DNA from: Cohnella sp. GbtcB17
GTDB taxonomy: Bacteria > Bacillota > Bacilli > Paenibacillales > Paenibacillaceae
DNA length: 64,000 nt
Assembly (NCBI RefSeq): GCF_019091135.1
Contig: NZ_JAGXJW010000032.1
Coordinates: 29,558 to 93,557, forward strand
Direction: 5' to 3'
In this document: in pieces, positions 16,586-25,183 of the stretch
How positions within the stretch are numbered: position 1 is the first letter of the stretch
How the letters are laid out: each line of letters starts with the position of its first letter
Translations under genes and position numbers: made by a program
Notes under the pieces: model-generated
Database searches by the model: none
Told to the model about the DNA's origin: nothing
What the model saw: only the letters and a program-made list of their open reading frames with translations

Positions 16586-17194
16586 TCACTTCCTCTTGCC
16601 GTTCCGTTTTGCTCGTTCAACAGCTTCTAGCCGCGCTTTCTGAAGCTTTTCCGTCATTGAAGGGTTCAGCGTTCCTAAGGCGTAGGCCGCCGGCGTGGGC
16701 TCGTCCGTAATGACCGTGACAACGACCATGGGGCCATCGAACACAATGGCCATTGTGCACGCCTTACCATCATAGTCCCCGTTGAAGCTATAGCTTAAAC
16801 CTTCGAACCCGCGCCAGTCCGCGTTCTCCCCGAGCTCCTGAGAGCGAATGAGCAGATCAGCGAGGCCTATAAGCGTGTCGGGATCCGGGAAAATGTCCTT
16901 GTCGATCCTCGACGCTATCCGCTCTTTGGAATGGTGACTGAACCGAATTAAGTCTGCTTCGATCAAACTCTCGCCAGTATGTCCGTTCACCATTCGGTTC
17001 TTATATTCAAGTACGGCCTGTTTTTGCTTCTCTGTCAGCAGGATCCGAACGCCCTTCGTTGACGGCTTCCGCCATTGCGCTTGCGTTTTGGTCTCTGCTC
17101 GCTCGATGATCTGCTGCAGCTGAGCAGTTTCGAGTTGGATCACATCATCGAACTCGATGAGTGTATCCTTAAGCTGGACTTTAACAACAGCCAC
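16586..17194 (-). CDS. Hypothetical protein, 202 residues
   Basis: No family recognised. GTG 17194 follows aggagg by 7 nt. The protein is charged and soluble; it starts VKVQLKDTLIEFDDVI, has an alpha-helical stretch (LQQIIERAETKTQAQWRK), then FSHHSKERIASRIDKDIF, a central domain with alternating strands (YDGKACTMAIVFDGPM, VVVTVITDEP) and a Lys/Arg-rich tail. The pattern HHSKERIASRI recalls small phage or mobile-element proteins, but this is a weak impression. Directly upstream on the same strand lie two truncated RemB-like starts. GC content is lower than the surrounding operon genes. Confidence 0.65.
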   Translation of the reverse strand: MAVVKVQLKDTLIEFDDVIQLETAQLQQIIERAETKTQAQWRKPSTKGVRILLTEKQKQAVLEYKNRMVNGHTGESLIEADLIRFSHHSKERIASRIDKDIFPDPDTLIGLADLLIRSQELGENADWRGFEGLSYSFNGDYDGKACTMAIVFDGPMVVVTVITDEPTPAAYALGTLNPSMTEKLQKARLEAVERAKRNGKRK

Positions 17195-17217
17195 GACACT
17201 ACCTCCTGCAATTAATA

Positions 17218-17395
17218 TTAAGTGAGTGCTCCTTTACGTCCGCCGGTTGCAGGATCCAGCGCCCGTATGATCTTCTCCCCGCCTAAATGAATATACAAAT
17301 CCGCCGCCTCCTCCTCGCAGCCGTATCGATTGCGCTGTACGAGTGGCACGACCCGAAGCAGTTATGATCGCCTCGCCGCCCAAATGGATGTACAA
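17218..17395 (-). pseudogene. Two tandem truncated RemB-like (DUF370) gene starts
   Basis: Two copies of a RemB/YaaB-type N-terminus are encoded 97 bp apart. The first, from TTG 17395 after gggagg, reads LYIHLGGEAIITAS before the frame goes astray. The second, from TTG 17298 after gaggagg, reads LYIHLGGEKIIRALDP and stops after 26 codons at 17218. RemB family proteins are about 80-90 residues and regulate matrix genes; only their first 12-15 residues are present here. Both keep usable ribosome binding sites. They may be remnants, or tiny peptides; the former is more likely. Confidence 0.55.
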
Positions 17396-17815
17396 TTGCG
17401 TCGCCTCCCGACTGCGTGTTCCGTCCTGATTACTGCAGCATTGCTATTATATAGCACGCATGTCTATTTTGTCGTGTCGTGGCTGGTATTGATAATAATG
17501 TGAATGTCAGCAACGCTGTGTTCGTTAGTTCTCAACCTTCAACGCGTGGGGCGGAGGGAAGGCGAGCGAGCATTCGGAGTGTCGGCGGGAAGGTAGGGAG
17601 GGGCTTGCGCCGTGCTGGAGCTTCGAATGTTTTGCGGGTCAAAAACTGCCATTTGTATCTTTCCTGCTCGCAAGGGTAGACAACGGCGAAATAAGATGTA
17701 TATTTGCAGACTTTACGGCGAAGGAAAGGGGCGGGCGACGATCGGACGGCTCATCGGAACGGCTGTCGGATGAGCCATCGATAGACATTTCGCATCGCCG
17801 CCAAACCTAAATAGA
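17396..17815. other. Intergenic region without a supported gene
   Basis: About 420 bp with no frame that has both a ribosome binding site and recognisable content. A 66-codon plus-strand frame at 17479 begins at a GTG without a ribosome binding site. The right end precedes the DoxX terminator. Confidence 0.5.
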
Positions 17816-17840
17816 CCGTCAGGGCGATACTCCCTGACGG
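17816..17840 (-). terminator. Hairpin after the DoxX gene
   Basis: Perfect 9-bp stem ccgtcaggg/ccctgacgg with a 7-nt loop, 21 bp past the DoxX stop. The T-run is better on the plus strand (ttttctt) than on the minus strand. Confidence 0.6.
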
Positions 17841-17860
17841 TTTTCTTAACTTCCATAAGC

Positions 17861-18220
17861 TTAGTTCGGGAAGTCGCCCAGGTCCGAGCCGACCAGCGCG
17901 GCGAGCACGATGGCGAGGATGGCCAGCACAAGCGCAGGCGCGGCCGCGCTGAATTTGTCCTTGGCGCGCAGGTGGAAGGCGACGGCGCCGAGCATGATGA
18001 CGCCGATGAGGACGGCGCCCCAGGCGGCCCAGCTGTCGCGCCAGAAGCCGACGACGAGACCGGCGACGCCGACCAGCTGCAGCAGCCCGGTCACCACGCG
18101 AAACCATTGCGGCAGCCCCAATTTGCCGAAATTTTCAACCTGCATCTTGATCCCCGCGACCTTGCCGAGTCCGGAGACGGCGAACGCCAATGCCAGTAGG
18201 ATTTGAAGAACGAGAACCAT
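17861..18220 (-). CDS. DoxX-family membrane protein
   Basis: A 119-residue protein with four membrane segments, the DoxX pattern: LLALAFAVSGLGKVAG, LQLVGVAGLVVGF, AAWGAVLIGVIMLGAVAF and ALVLAILAIVLAAL. Family members are small inner-membrane proteins linked to thiol redox or quinone-related processes, but biochemical roles are poorly fixed. ATG 18220 follows gagggg. It is divergent from a TetR-family gene with a palindrome in the gap, so TetR control is likely. Confidence 0.85.
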   Translation of the reverse strand: MVLVLQILLALAFAVSGLGKVAGIKMQVENFGKLGLPQWFRVVTGLLQLVGVAGLVVGFWRDSWAAWGAVLIGVIMLGAVAFHLRAKDKFSAAAPALVLAILAIVLAALVGSDLGDFPN

Positions 18221-18254
18221 GACAGCTTATCCCCTCTCTTGTGATTGCGCTTAT

Positions 18255-18268
18255 GCAACAACTGTTGC
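18255..18268. promoter_or_regulatory. Candidate TetR operator between DoxX and TetR genes
   Basis: GCAACA-ac-TGTTGC is a perfect 14-bp inverted repeat in the divergent gap. A half-site (taagcaacaa) recurs at 18331-18340. Site and regulator are adjacent; binding is inferred. Confidence 0.55.
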
Positions 18269-18391
18269 TTTAGGTATGATAAGATAACGGTAACCAGCCG
18301 ACAACCGTCAAGTTGACGCAGAATATCGCTTAAGCAACAAAAAGGCCGCATTGTCTTGAAAGTGGACGAATCGGCGAAGGGGGAAAGAGAG

Positions 18392-18979
18392 ATGGAGGAG
18401 ACCCGGACGGACCCGCGCGTTCTGCGCACGCGGCAGCTCATACTGGATGCGTTCTATGCCTTGGTCCCCAACAAGGATATCAAGGACATTACGATCGGGG
18501 ACATCACGAAGCGGGCGACGATCAATCGCGCGACCTTTTACGCCCATTACGCGGACAAATACGAGCTGATGGAAGATGCGCTCTCGCAAATGTTCAAAGA
18601 AAGCTTGATGCAGAAGCTGTCCTGCCACGCGGAGCTGAACCGGGAGACGCTGAGAGGCATTATCGTGACGCTGTGCGAGTTTCACGAGAATTTCAGCAGG
18701 CAGTGCGAGCGAAGCTACGAGGCTATGAGCCCCTATATCGAGAACAAGCTGATCACGCTTTTAAAGGGCGTATTCCAACAGCTGCTGATTCAAAAAGCGT
18801 ACCTGGACGACGCGGAGGCGCAGAAGATGTCCGCCATGCTCAGCTGGATCGCGTACGGCCTAACGAGGGATTGGAAGGCGGAGGGCCGAAAAGTACCGCC
18901 CGAGCGGCTGGCCGAGCAGGCTTGCGCGACGTTGTCCGCGGCGATGCGGGAGATCGACGGGATCGGGCTCTCGGTCTGA
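18392..18979 (+). CDS. TetR/AcrR-family transcriptional regulator
   Basis: A 195-residue TetR regulator. The N-terminal helix-turn-helix is clear: TRQLILDAFYALV, ITIGDITKRATINRATFYAHYADKY. The C-terminal ligand and dimer domain (TetR_C_8-like, SYEAMSPYIENKLITLL) is helical. ATG 18392 is preceded by aaggggg at 8 nt; a TTG 12 codons earlier is possible but poorer. Divergent from DoxX and 33 bp upstream of an SGNH hydrolase on the same strand, so it may control both through the palindrome at 18255. Confidence 0.88.
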   Translation: MEETRTDPRVLRTRQLILDAFYALVPNKDIKDITIGDITKRATINRATFYAHYADKYELMEDALSQMFKESLMQKLSCHAELNRETLRGIIVTLCEFHENFSRQCERSYEAMSPYIENKLITLLKGVFQQLLIQKAYLDDAEAQKMSAMLSWIAYGLTRDWKAEGRKVPPERLAEQACATLSAAMREIDGIGLSV

Positions 18980-19012
18980 GAGGCGAGGACACGAATAAAC
19001 GGAGGAGAGACG

Positions 19013-19720
19013 ATGACGAACGAGCGCAAAACGGTGAACACGGCGGTCATCCCGGCGTCCAAGCTCGAAGAAGACAGCTACGATTGGTGGGCGCGGCACG
19101 AGCAAGTACTGAACGAGCAGGCGGCGATCGATCCGGAGGTCGTCCTGATCGGCGACTCGATCACGCATTTCTGGGGAGGAGAGCCTTGGTCGGAAAATGT
19201 GCACGGGAGCCGGGCGGCCTGGAATTCAGTGTTCGCTCCTTATCGGGTGCTCAATATGGGGTTCGGCTGGGACCGTACGCAGAACGTGCTGTGGCGGCTC
19301 GATCACGGACAGCTGGACGGACTTCGCCCGCAGACGGTCGTCATCCTGATCGGGACGAACAATACGAGCGAGACGGAAAATGCGCGGGCGAACAGCCCGG
19401 AGGAGATCGCCGAAGGACTGCGCGCGATCTGCGACCGCGTGGAGGCCAAGGTGCCCGGCGTGAAGATCGTCGTTATGGCGGTGTTCCCGCGCGAGCATGA
19501 GCCGGACCATCCCAGGCGCAGGACGATTGCCGAGATCAACGAGCGGTACGCGACGATCGCGCGGGAGCGCGGGTACGCGTTCGTCGACATCGGCCCGCAG
19601 CTGCTCGAAGTCGACGGCACGCTGTCGCAGGAGAACGCGCCGGACTACTGCCACCTGACGGAACGGGGCTACAGGCATTGGGCGGAAGCGCTGCGTCCGC
19701 TGCTGCCGCAGCGTCCATAG
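19013..19720 (+). CDS. SGNH/GDSL-family hydrolase
   Basis: A 235-residue esterase of the SGNH fold, most like the platelet-activating-factor acetylhydrolase branch. Block I is LIGDSITHFW (nucleophile Ser), block II Gly in MGFGWDRTQN, block III Asn in LIGTNNTS, and block V DYCHLTERGY supplies Asp and His. No signal peptide is visible, so it should be cytosolic. ATG 19013 follows ggaggag. It is cotranscribed with the TetR gene. Substrate is probably an acetyl or short acyl ester, perhaps on a sugar, but cannot be fixed. Confidence 0.88.
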   Translation: MTNERKTVNTAVIPASKLEEDSYDWWARHEQVLNEQAAIDPEVVLIGDSITHFWGGEPWSENVHGSRAAWNSVFAPYRVLNMGFGWDRTQNVLWRLDHGQLDGLRPQTVVILIGTNNTSETENARANSPEEIAEGLRAICDRVEAKVPGVKIVVMAVFPREHEPDHPRRRTIAEINERYATIARERGYAFVDIGPQLLEVDGTLSQENAPDYCHLTERGYRHWAEALRPLLPQRP

Positions 19721-19728
19721 CCAAAACG

Positions 19729-19763
19729 GCAGCCCGGAGCTTGAATAAGGTCCCGGACTGCCG
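19729..19763. terminator. Hairpin between converging genes
   Basis: Arms cggcag-ccgg and ccgg-ctgccg (one mismatch) around a loop of about 13 nt, between the SGNH hydrolase and the SRPBCC gene. T-run weak. Confidence 0.5.
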
Positions 19764-19772
19764 CTGTTTGGT

Positions 19773-20177
19773 TCAATTGGCGTTCTCGATTGTTTGTTTG
19801 ATTACGGCGGACACCCGGTCTACCTGCGCTTGAATTTGCGGCGCCAGCGCCTCGGGCAGAAAGTCGGTTACCCAGACGAGCATGCTGCCCCTACCGCTGT
19901 CAGGGAATACTTGAAACGACGCATGGTGATGAAGAAGCGGCATTCGTCCTTCTTTTACGGCGAATACCATGCGGCGCTCTCCTTCATCGACGGCCACGAT
20001 CAGCTCGCGCACCGAGCCGCCATCCGGCAGGGTAAGCGTTCGTTCGTATCCGTCCAGCAGCGTATTTTCGGTATAGCCCGGCACGAGACGAACATGGAAT
20101 GCCCCTACGTCTCTTACTGCATCCCACACCTGCTCGGGCGATCGATCCACGTATATTTCCTTTCTAATCGACGGCAT
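19773..20177 (-). CDS. SRPBCC-family protein (START/Bet v1-like)
   Basis: A 134-residue single-domain protein of the SRPBCC ligand-binding fold (polyketide cyclase/dehydrase-like). The N-terminus IRKEIYVDRSPEQVWDAVRD is the usual first strand and helix, and the long C-terminal helix (LAPQIQAQVDRVSAVIKQTI) closes the cavity. Such proteins bind hydrophobic ligands or act as cyclases; the substrate is unknown. ATG 20177 follows aaggagg; the longer frame upstream lacks support. It lies 34 bp downstream of the quinone oxidoreductase gene on the same strand and may be cotranscribed. Confidence 0.8.
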   Translation of the reverse strand: MPSIRKEIYVDRSPEQVWDAVRDVGAFHVRLVPGYTENTLLDGYERTLTLPDGGSVRELIVAVDEGERRMVFAVKEGRMPLLHHHASFQVFPDSGRGSMLVWVTDFLPEALAPQIQAQVDRVSAVIKQTIENAN

Positions 20178-20211
20178 CTGGCAATCTCCTCCTTGCGTTC
20201 CCGGATACGGA

Positions 20212-21207
<996 letters not shown>

Positions 21208-21261
21208 TTCGCAAGTCTCCTTTCTTTCCTCCATCTTAAGCTTGCCTCGCTCATGCGTCTA

Positions 21262-21281
21262 ATTTATAATTCTCATTAAAT
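21262..21281. promoter_or_regulatory. Candidate LysR-type operator
   Basis: An AT-rich dyad, TAAT-TCTC-ATTA (21267-21278) within a wider ATTTA...TAAAT, in the gap between the divergent reductase and LysR genes. LysR sites are loosely defined, so this is tentative. Confidence 0.4.
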
Positions 21282-21312
21282 TAATGACATTTTGTAATCA
21301 GTCGAAAGGTTG

Positions 21313-22209
21313 ATGGAATTGGAATGGCAGCAGATCGAATATTTCATCGCAGTAGCGAAGATGCAGCATATGACGAATGCGGCAAGTCGGCTGTCCGTCA
21401 CGCAGCCTGCGTTAAGCCGTTCCATCGCCGCGCTGGAGAAGGAAGTGGGCGTGGAGCTGTTCGAACGCCGCGGACGCAATTTGGCGCTTAATCGCTACGG
21501 TCAGCTTTTCTTGGAGCGGGCGCAGAACGCCTTGATGGAGATCGAGAAGGCCAAGCAAGAGATCGCGAATCAAATCAACCCGTGGTCGGGCGTCCTATCG
21601 CTTTGTTTTCCCCATATTCTTGGTGCTGAGTTGTTCCCCACGATGCTAGGCGCTTTCCGTGAGCGATACGCGGACATACGCTTCGAACTGAATCAATGCT
21701 CGCTTGCCGAGCTGAACGTGAGAATTCTGAACAACGACTGCGACTTTGGGATTACGACGAGGGAATCCGTGAACGATGAATTTCAATGGCAGTTGATCGG
21801 CAAGTCCGCGCTCTATCTGGCGGTCCCCCTGCATCACCCCTGGGCGGACAAAAAAAGCATCCGGCTGGAAGAGCTCGGCGGGCAAGCGTATATCGGATTA
21901 AAGCCTTCCTGCGCATTAAGCTATACGGTGGAAGAGCTGCTGGCGGGTGCCGGTGTCGAACCGAATACCCTGTATCGCGCGGATGAATTGGATATGGTCG
22001 CAGGCTTGGTATCGGCGGGTTTCGGCGTCTCCTTGCTGCCGAAGACGCTGGGCGTCGGCAATTATCCGATGGCTTGGGTGCAATTGAACGATCCCGCAAG
22101 CCAGCTGACAGTGGGCCTCGTGTGGAAGAAGAACCGGCAGTTGACGCCGGTGTGCGAGGTTTTTCTCGATTTCATTCGGGAGAGGTATCGATCGGGAACT
22201 GCGGAGTAA
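21313..22209 (+). CDS. LysR-family transcriptional regulator
   Basis: A 298-residue LysR regulator. The N-terminal HTH is unmistakable: IEYFIAVAKMQHMTNAASRL, SVTQPALSRSIAALEKEVG, LFERRGRNLALNRYG. The C-terminal part is the two-lobed inducer-binding domain with LYLAVPLHHPWA and DMVAGLVSAGFGVSLLP. ATG 21313 is used; a TTG lies one codon earlier, and the ribosome site (gaaagg) is weak. It is divergent from the YhdH-type reductase, which it probably controls, and is followed by a terminator. Confidence 0.92.
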   Translation: MELEWQQIEYFIAVAKMQHMTNAASRLSVTQPALSRSIAALEKEVGVELFERRGRNLALNRYGQLFLERAQNALMEIEKAKQEIANQINPWSGVLSLCFPHILGAELFPTMLGAFRERYADIRFELNQCSLAELNVRILNNDCDFGITTRESVNDEFQWQLIGKSALYLAVPLHHPWADKKSIRLEELGGQAYIGLKPSCALSYTVEELLAGAGVEPNTLYRADELDMVAGLVSAGFGVSLLPKTLGVGNYPMAWVQLNDPASQLTVGLVWKKNRQLTPVCEVFLDFIRERYRSGTAE

Positions 22210-22229
22210 ACCGTAGACTAAACACGAAG

Positions 22230-22258
22230 AAGCTGCCAGGCAGGCTGGCAGCTTTGTC
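22230..22258. terminator. Intrinsic terminator between converging genes
   Basis: Perfect 10-bp stem aagctgccag/ctggcagctt with a 5-nt loop, between the LysR gene and the zinc-ribbon gene. Confidence 0.75.
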
Positions 22259-22270
22259 ATGCAAGACGGC

Positions 22271-22474
22271 TCAACCGAAGAACAAATCCAAAATGTTCGA
22301 GCCGGCCGACGATTGCTTGTTATAAAATTCGGAATAGCCGCAGTTCGCGCAGTAGACGACAACGAACTGGTTGTGCTGAATGTCGAACATTTTCGAGAGC
22401 CCCGTTCCGGTCATCGCCACTTCCTTCGTCCTCGCGTCCTGGCTGCCGCATTTGATGCATCCTTTGTCGCTCAT
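22271..22474 (-). CDS. Small zinc-ribbon protein (DUF2082-like)
   Basis: A 67-residue protein with two Cys pairs (CIKCGS and YCANCGYSEFY) that would bind one zinc, as in the Zn-ribbon nucleic-acid-binding-like family DUF2082. Between them is a beta-rich stretch (NQFVVVYC). ATG 22474 follows ggaggg by 7 nt, and a TATAAT-like -10 lies upstream near 22509. Function unknown. Confidence 0.85.
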   Translation of the reverse strand: MSDKGCIKCGSQDARTKEVAMTGTGLSKMFDIQHNQFVVVYCANCGYSEFYNKQSSAGSNILDLFFG

Positions 22475-22548
22475 CGGACTCCCTCCAAGCCTTTTGGTTT
22501 GCCTCTATTATACCCTTTGCGGGCGGGCGTTGCTCTTGCGACAGCGTC

Positions 22549-23322
22549 TCAATCCCCGTTCCCGCGCGCCTCTCCGAACAATTCCCCGAGCATCTTATCC
22601 TTATTGTTTAAGAACTCCTTCATGATCACAAAATGATCCGTGTCCTCCAGCGCCTGAACCTCGATGCCGTCGGGCGTCAGATTGTAAATGATTGAATCCG
22701 GATACGCCATCACGATCGGGGAATGGGTCGCGATAATGAATTGGGAGTTCTTCGACACAAGCTCATGAATACGCGTCAGCATCGCCATCTGTCGAAGCGG
22801 AGACAGGGCCGCCTCAGGCTCGTCCAGGATGTACAGCCCGTTTCCTCCGAACCGATGAACGAAGGTGGCGAAGAACGACTCCCCGTGCGACTGCTCATGC
22901 AAGGACTTGCCGCCGTACGAATCTTTGATGGGCGGACCGTACGAAGGCTCGCTGTCCAGCTCGTCGATCGTCGTGGCGAGATTGTAGTAGCTCTCGGCGC
23001 GAAAGAAGAAGCCGTCCTTCGGGCGCCGCGGACTTTTGACCAATTGAATGTAGTCGAACAGGCTCGAATGGGTCGCTCGGGTCGAGAAAGAGAAGTTCAT
23101 CGTCCCGCCCTCCGGGTTGAATCCCCAAGCGACGGCGATAGACTCCATCAAGGTCGATTTGCCCATGCCGTTTTCGCCTACGATATAGGTGACCTTGGGG
23201 TGGAAATCAAGCGTATCCAGACTCCGGATAACCGGCAGATTGAATGGATACTGGTTAAAGGCAGGGATTTGCTGCCTTCTCAGCTGAACTTGCCGTAAAT
23301 AGGAGGAGGACGCGAAGTTCAC
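22549..23322 (-). CDS. AAA-family ATPase (ABC/SMC-like)
   Basis: A 257-residue stand-alone ATPase of the AAA_21/AAA_23 type. Walker A is GENGMGKST near residue 49, the signature-like region SHGESFFATF, Walker B GLYILDEPEAALSP, and a switch His in ATHSPIVMAYP. The domain order (strand, P-loop, lid, DEPE, THS) matches small SMC-like ATPases often annotated as predicted ATPases. GTG 23322 follows ggagtg. No nuclease partner lies beside it, which argues against an OLD-type or defence pair. Function unknown. Confidence 0.88.
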   Translation of the reverse strand: MNFASSSYLRQVQLRRQQIPAFNQYPFNLPVIRSLDTLDFHPKVTYIVGENGMGKSTLMESIAVAWGFNPEGGTMNFSFSTRATHSSLFDYIQLVKSPRRPKDGFFFRAESYYNLATTIDELDSEPSYGPPIKDSYGGKSLHEQSHGESFFATFVHRFGGNGLYILDEPEAALSPLRQMAMLTRIHELVSKNSQFIIATHSPIVMAYPDSIIYNLTPDGIEVQALEDTDHFVIMKEFLNNKDKMLGELFGEARGNGD

Positions 23323-23374
23323 TGGGGTTCACTCCATTCAGCGATCAAAGGGTGATCGTAATCCTGTTCGCTTG

Positions 23375-23656
23375 TTACCGCTCTTGATAAGTCATCTCCG
23401 AGCCGACTATATGGAAGCCGCTTTCATCATGCGTAATCACCTTGATGAAGCTGCTATTGGCGTCGATAATCCATACGGTGTCTTTATCTATTTGAACCGT
23501 AGAAATAGCTGGAGGCACGGGTTGACCGGGTATGCCTTGAACCGACACCGAGCTGCTGTGATAGCTAAGAGGAACAACGACTTTATTAACCGCCCAGACC
23601 GTTAGAACGGTCACCCATATCATTATAATTAGAGCAAAAACATTTTTCTGCGTCAT
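23375..23656 (-). CDS. Small membrane-anchored protein of unknown function
   Basis: A 93-residue protein with one N-terminal membrane segment (FALIIMIWVTVLTVWAV) followed by an extracellular domain (VQIDKDTVWIIDANSSFIKV) that looks beta-rich. No lipobox Cys. ATG 23656 follows gaggtgag. GC content is visibly lower than neighbours. It is on the same strand as the AAA ATPase, 52 bp upstream of its start, and could be cotranscribed with it. Confidence 0.65.
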   Translation of the reverse strand: MTQKNVFALIIMIWVTVLTVWAVNKVVVPLSYHSSSVSVQGIPGQPVPPAISTVQIDKDTVWIIDANSSFIKVITHDESGFHIVGSEMTYQER

Positions 23657-23783
23657 TACTTCTCACCTCGTAGTATAGTTGGTAATCCTGTACAGCGATC
23701 ACCCTAATACTACCATATGTGGAATTGCATCATGTAAATACAAATCACAACCCCCTCCAGATAGGACCGAAGGGGGTTCACTA

Positions 23784-25022
23784 TTACTGCTGAAGTTCTC
23801 GGAAAAACGCCCTAATGTCCGCGATCATTAAGTCCGGCGCGTCGATCGCCGGGAAGTGGGTGCCGCGGTCGAACTCGCTCCAGCGCGCGATATGGTTGGC
23901 GGCCTCGGCGAAGCGCCGGATCGCGACGTCGGACTGCTGGAAGACGGCGACGCCTACCGGCGTAGGCGACGGGTCCTTCGGCATCCAGGCGGCCGGGTCG
24001 TGCGCGCCTTCGTAGTACATGCGCGCGGAGGAATTGGCCGTGCCGGTCAGCCAATACAGCATGAGGTTGGTCAGGAAGCGGTCCTTGTCCACGGCGTCCG
24101 GGGCGTCGCCGAAGCTGTAGAACAGCTCGCACGTCCAGGCGAGCAGGCCGACGGGCGAGTCGTGCAGGCCGTAGGCGAGCGTCTGGGGGCGTGTCGACAT
24201 GAGCTTGTTGAAGCCGAAGCGCTCCTGCATAAAGTGGCCGAGGCGCGCCAGGCGAACCATCTCCGCTTCGGTGAGCGTCGCGAATGCTTCGTCTTCGACC
24301 TGACCGAAGGGGATAAAGCCGACGGTGGCGGCGTTGACATGGACGCCGATGACGCTGGGCGCCGCGATGCGGCCGATCTCCGGCGCAATCATCGCGCCCA
24401 TGTCGCCGCCCTGCACGCCGTAGCGCGCATAGCCGAGCAGGCCCATGAGCGTCGCGAGCGCGGCGGCCGCGCGGCCGTGTGTCCAGCCCTTGGCCGTCGT
24501 CGGCCCCGACAGGCCGAAGCCCGGCAGGGATGGGATGACGAGGTGGTAGGCGTCCGCCGCGTCGCCGCCGTAGGAGGCCGGGTCGGCCAGCGGGCCGATC
24601 AAGTCCAGGAATTCGACCGGCGACCCGGGCCAGCCGCGCACAAGCAGCAGCGGGGTGGCGTTCGGCTCGGGCGACCGGACGTGGAAGAAGTGGATGTTGG
24701 CGCCGTCCACCGTCGCCGTGAACTGCGGCAGCTCGTTGAGGCGCGCTTCCTGGCGGCGCCAGTCGAACGAGGTGCGCCAGTACTCGGCCGTCTCCTTGAC
24801 GAAGGAGAGGGGCGCGCCGTAGTCCCAGCCGGCGCCCGGCAGCTCGTCGGGCCAGCGCGTCATGGAGAGGCGCAGCTTCAGGTCGTCCAGCTCGGCCTCG
24901 GAGGTCTCGATCCGGAAGGGGCGAATCGCGCTCGCCGCCGCTTCTCCGCTGCTCGCCGTACCGTTCCCGCTCCCCGCCGCCTTGTATTGCGCGTTCTTTT
25001 TTTCGCCCATGCCTGTGTTCAT
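23784..25022 (-). CDS. Epoxide hydrolase family alpha/beta hydrolase
   Basis: A 412-residue enzyme of the juvenile-hormone/microsomal epoxide hydrolase type. The EHN domain is at about residues 33-140 (RPFRIETSEAELDDLKLRL, TRWPDE). The nucleophile is Asp207 in QGGDMGA, and GTHFPA near residue 389 supplies the His. The oxyanion motif usually written HGWPGS reads RGWPGS (129-134), an unusual change. A 30-residue Gly/Ala/Ser-rich N-terminus is low complexity. ATG 25022 follows gggagg. Divergent from a WYL regulator with a dyad between them. Confidence 0.88.
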   Translation of the reverse strand: MNTGMGEKKNAQYKAAGSGNGTASSGEAAASAIRPFRIETSEAELDDLKLRLSMTRWPDELPGAGWDYGAPLSFVKETAEYWRTSFDWRRQEARLNELPQFTATVDGANIHFFHVRSPEPNATPLLLVRGWPGSPVEFLDLIGPLADPASYGGDAADAYHLVIPSLPGFGLSGPTTAKGWTHGRAAAALATLMGLLGYARYGVQGGDMGAMIAPEIGRIAAPSVIGVHVNAATVGFIPFGQVEDEAFATLTEAEMVRLARLGHFMQERFGFNKLMSTRPQTLAYGLHDSPVGLLAWTCELFYSFGDAPDAVDKDRFLTNLMLYWLTGTANSSARMYYEGAHDPAAWMPKDPSPTPVGVAVFQQSDVAIRRFAEAANHIARWSEFDRGTHFPAIDAPDLMIADIRAFFRELQQ

Positions 25023-25077
25023 GATTTTGGCCTCCCTTTGGTGGTGGTGCTTATGTACTTATTGTAGAGGACCCTTT

Positions 25078-25095
25078 CTGACAACTGTCTGTCAG
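25078..25095. promoter_or_regulatory. Candidate operator for the WYL regulator
   Basis: CTGACA-N6-TGTCAG inverted repeat in the gap between the divergent epoxide hydrolase and YafY-type genes. A TACAAT hexamer reads toward the hydrolase on the minus strand close by. Confidence 0.5.
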
Positions 25096-25183
25096 AGAGA
25101 AGCGGGCTCCGAAAAAATCAGAAAGGATTCGACGCCGCTGCAAGGATTCCTTAAAATATGGGATAAAGAGGGAGGTGGCGTCC

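Noticed and set aside
17479..17679. Small plus-strand frame MAGIDNNVNVSN...
   Set aside because: GTG start without a ribosome site and no recognisable content.
22549..23656. AAA ATPase plus small membrane protein as a phage-defence pair
   Set aside because: No nuclease, toxin or other effector domain is visible, and the small protein is a plain single-span protein; the context is housekeeping-like.
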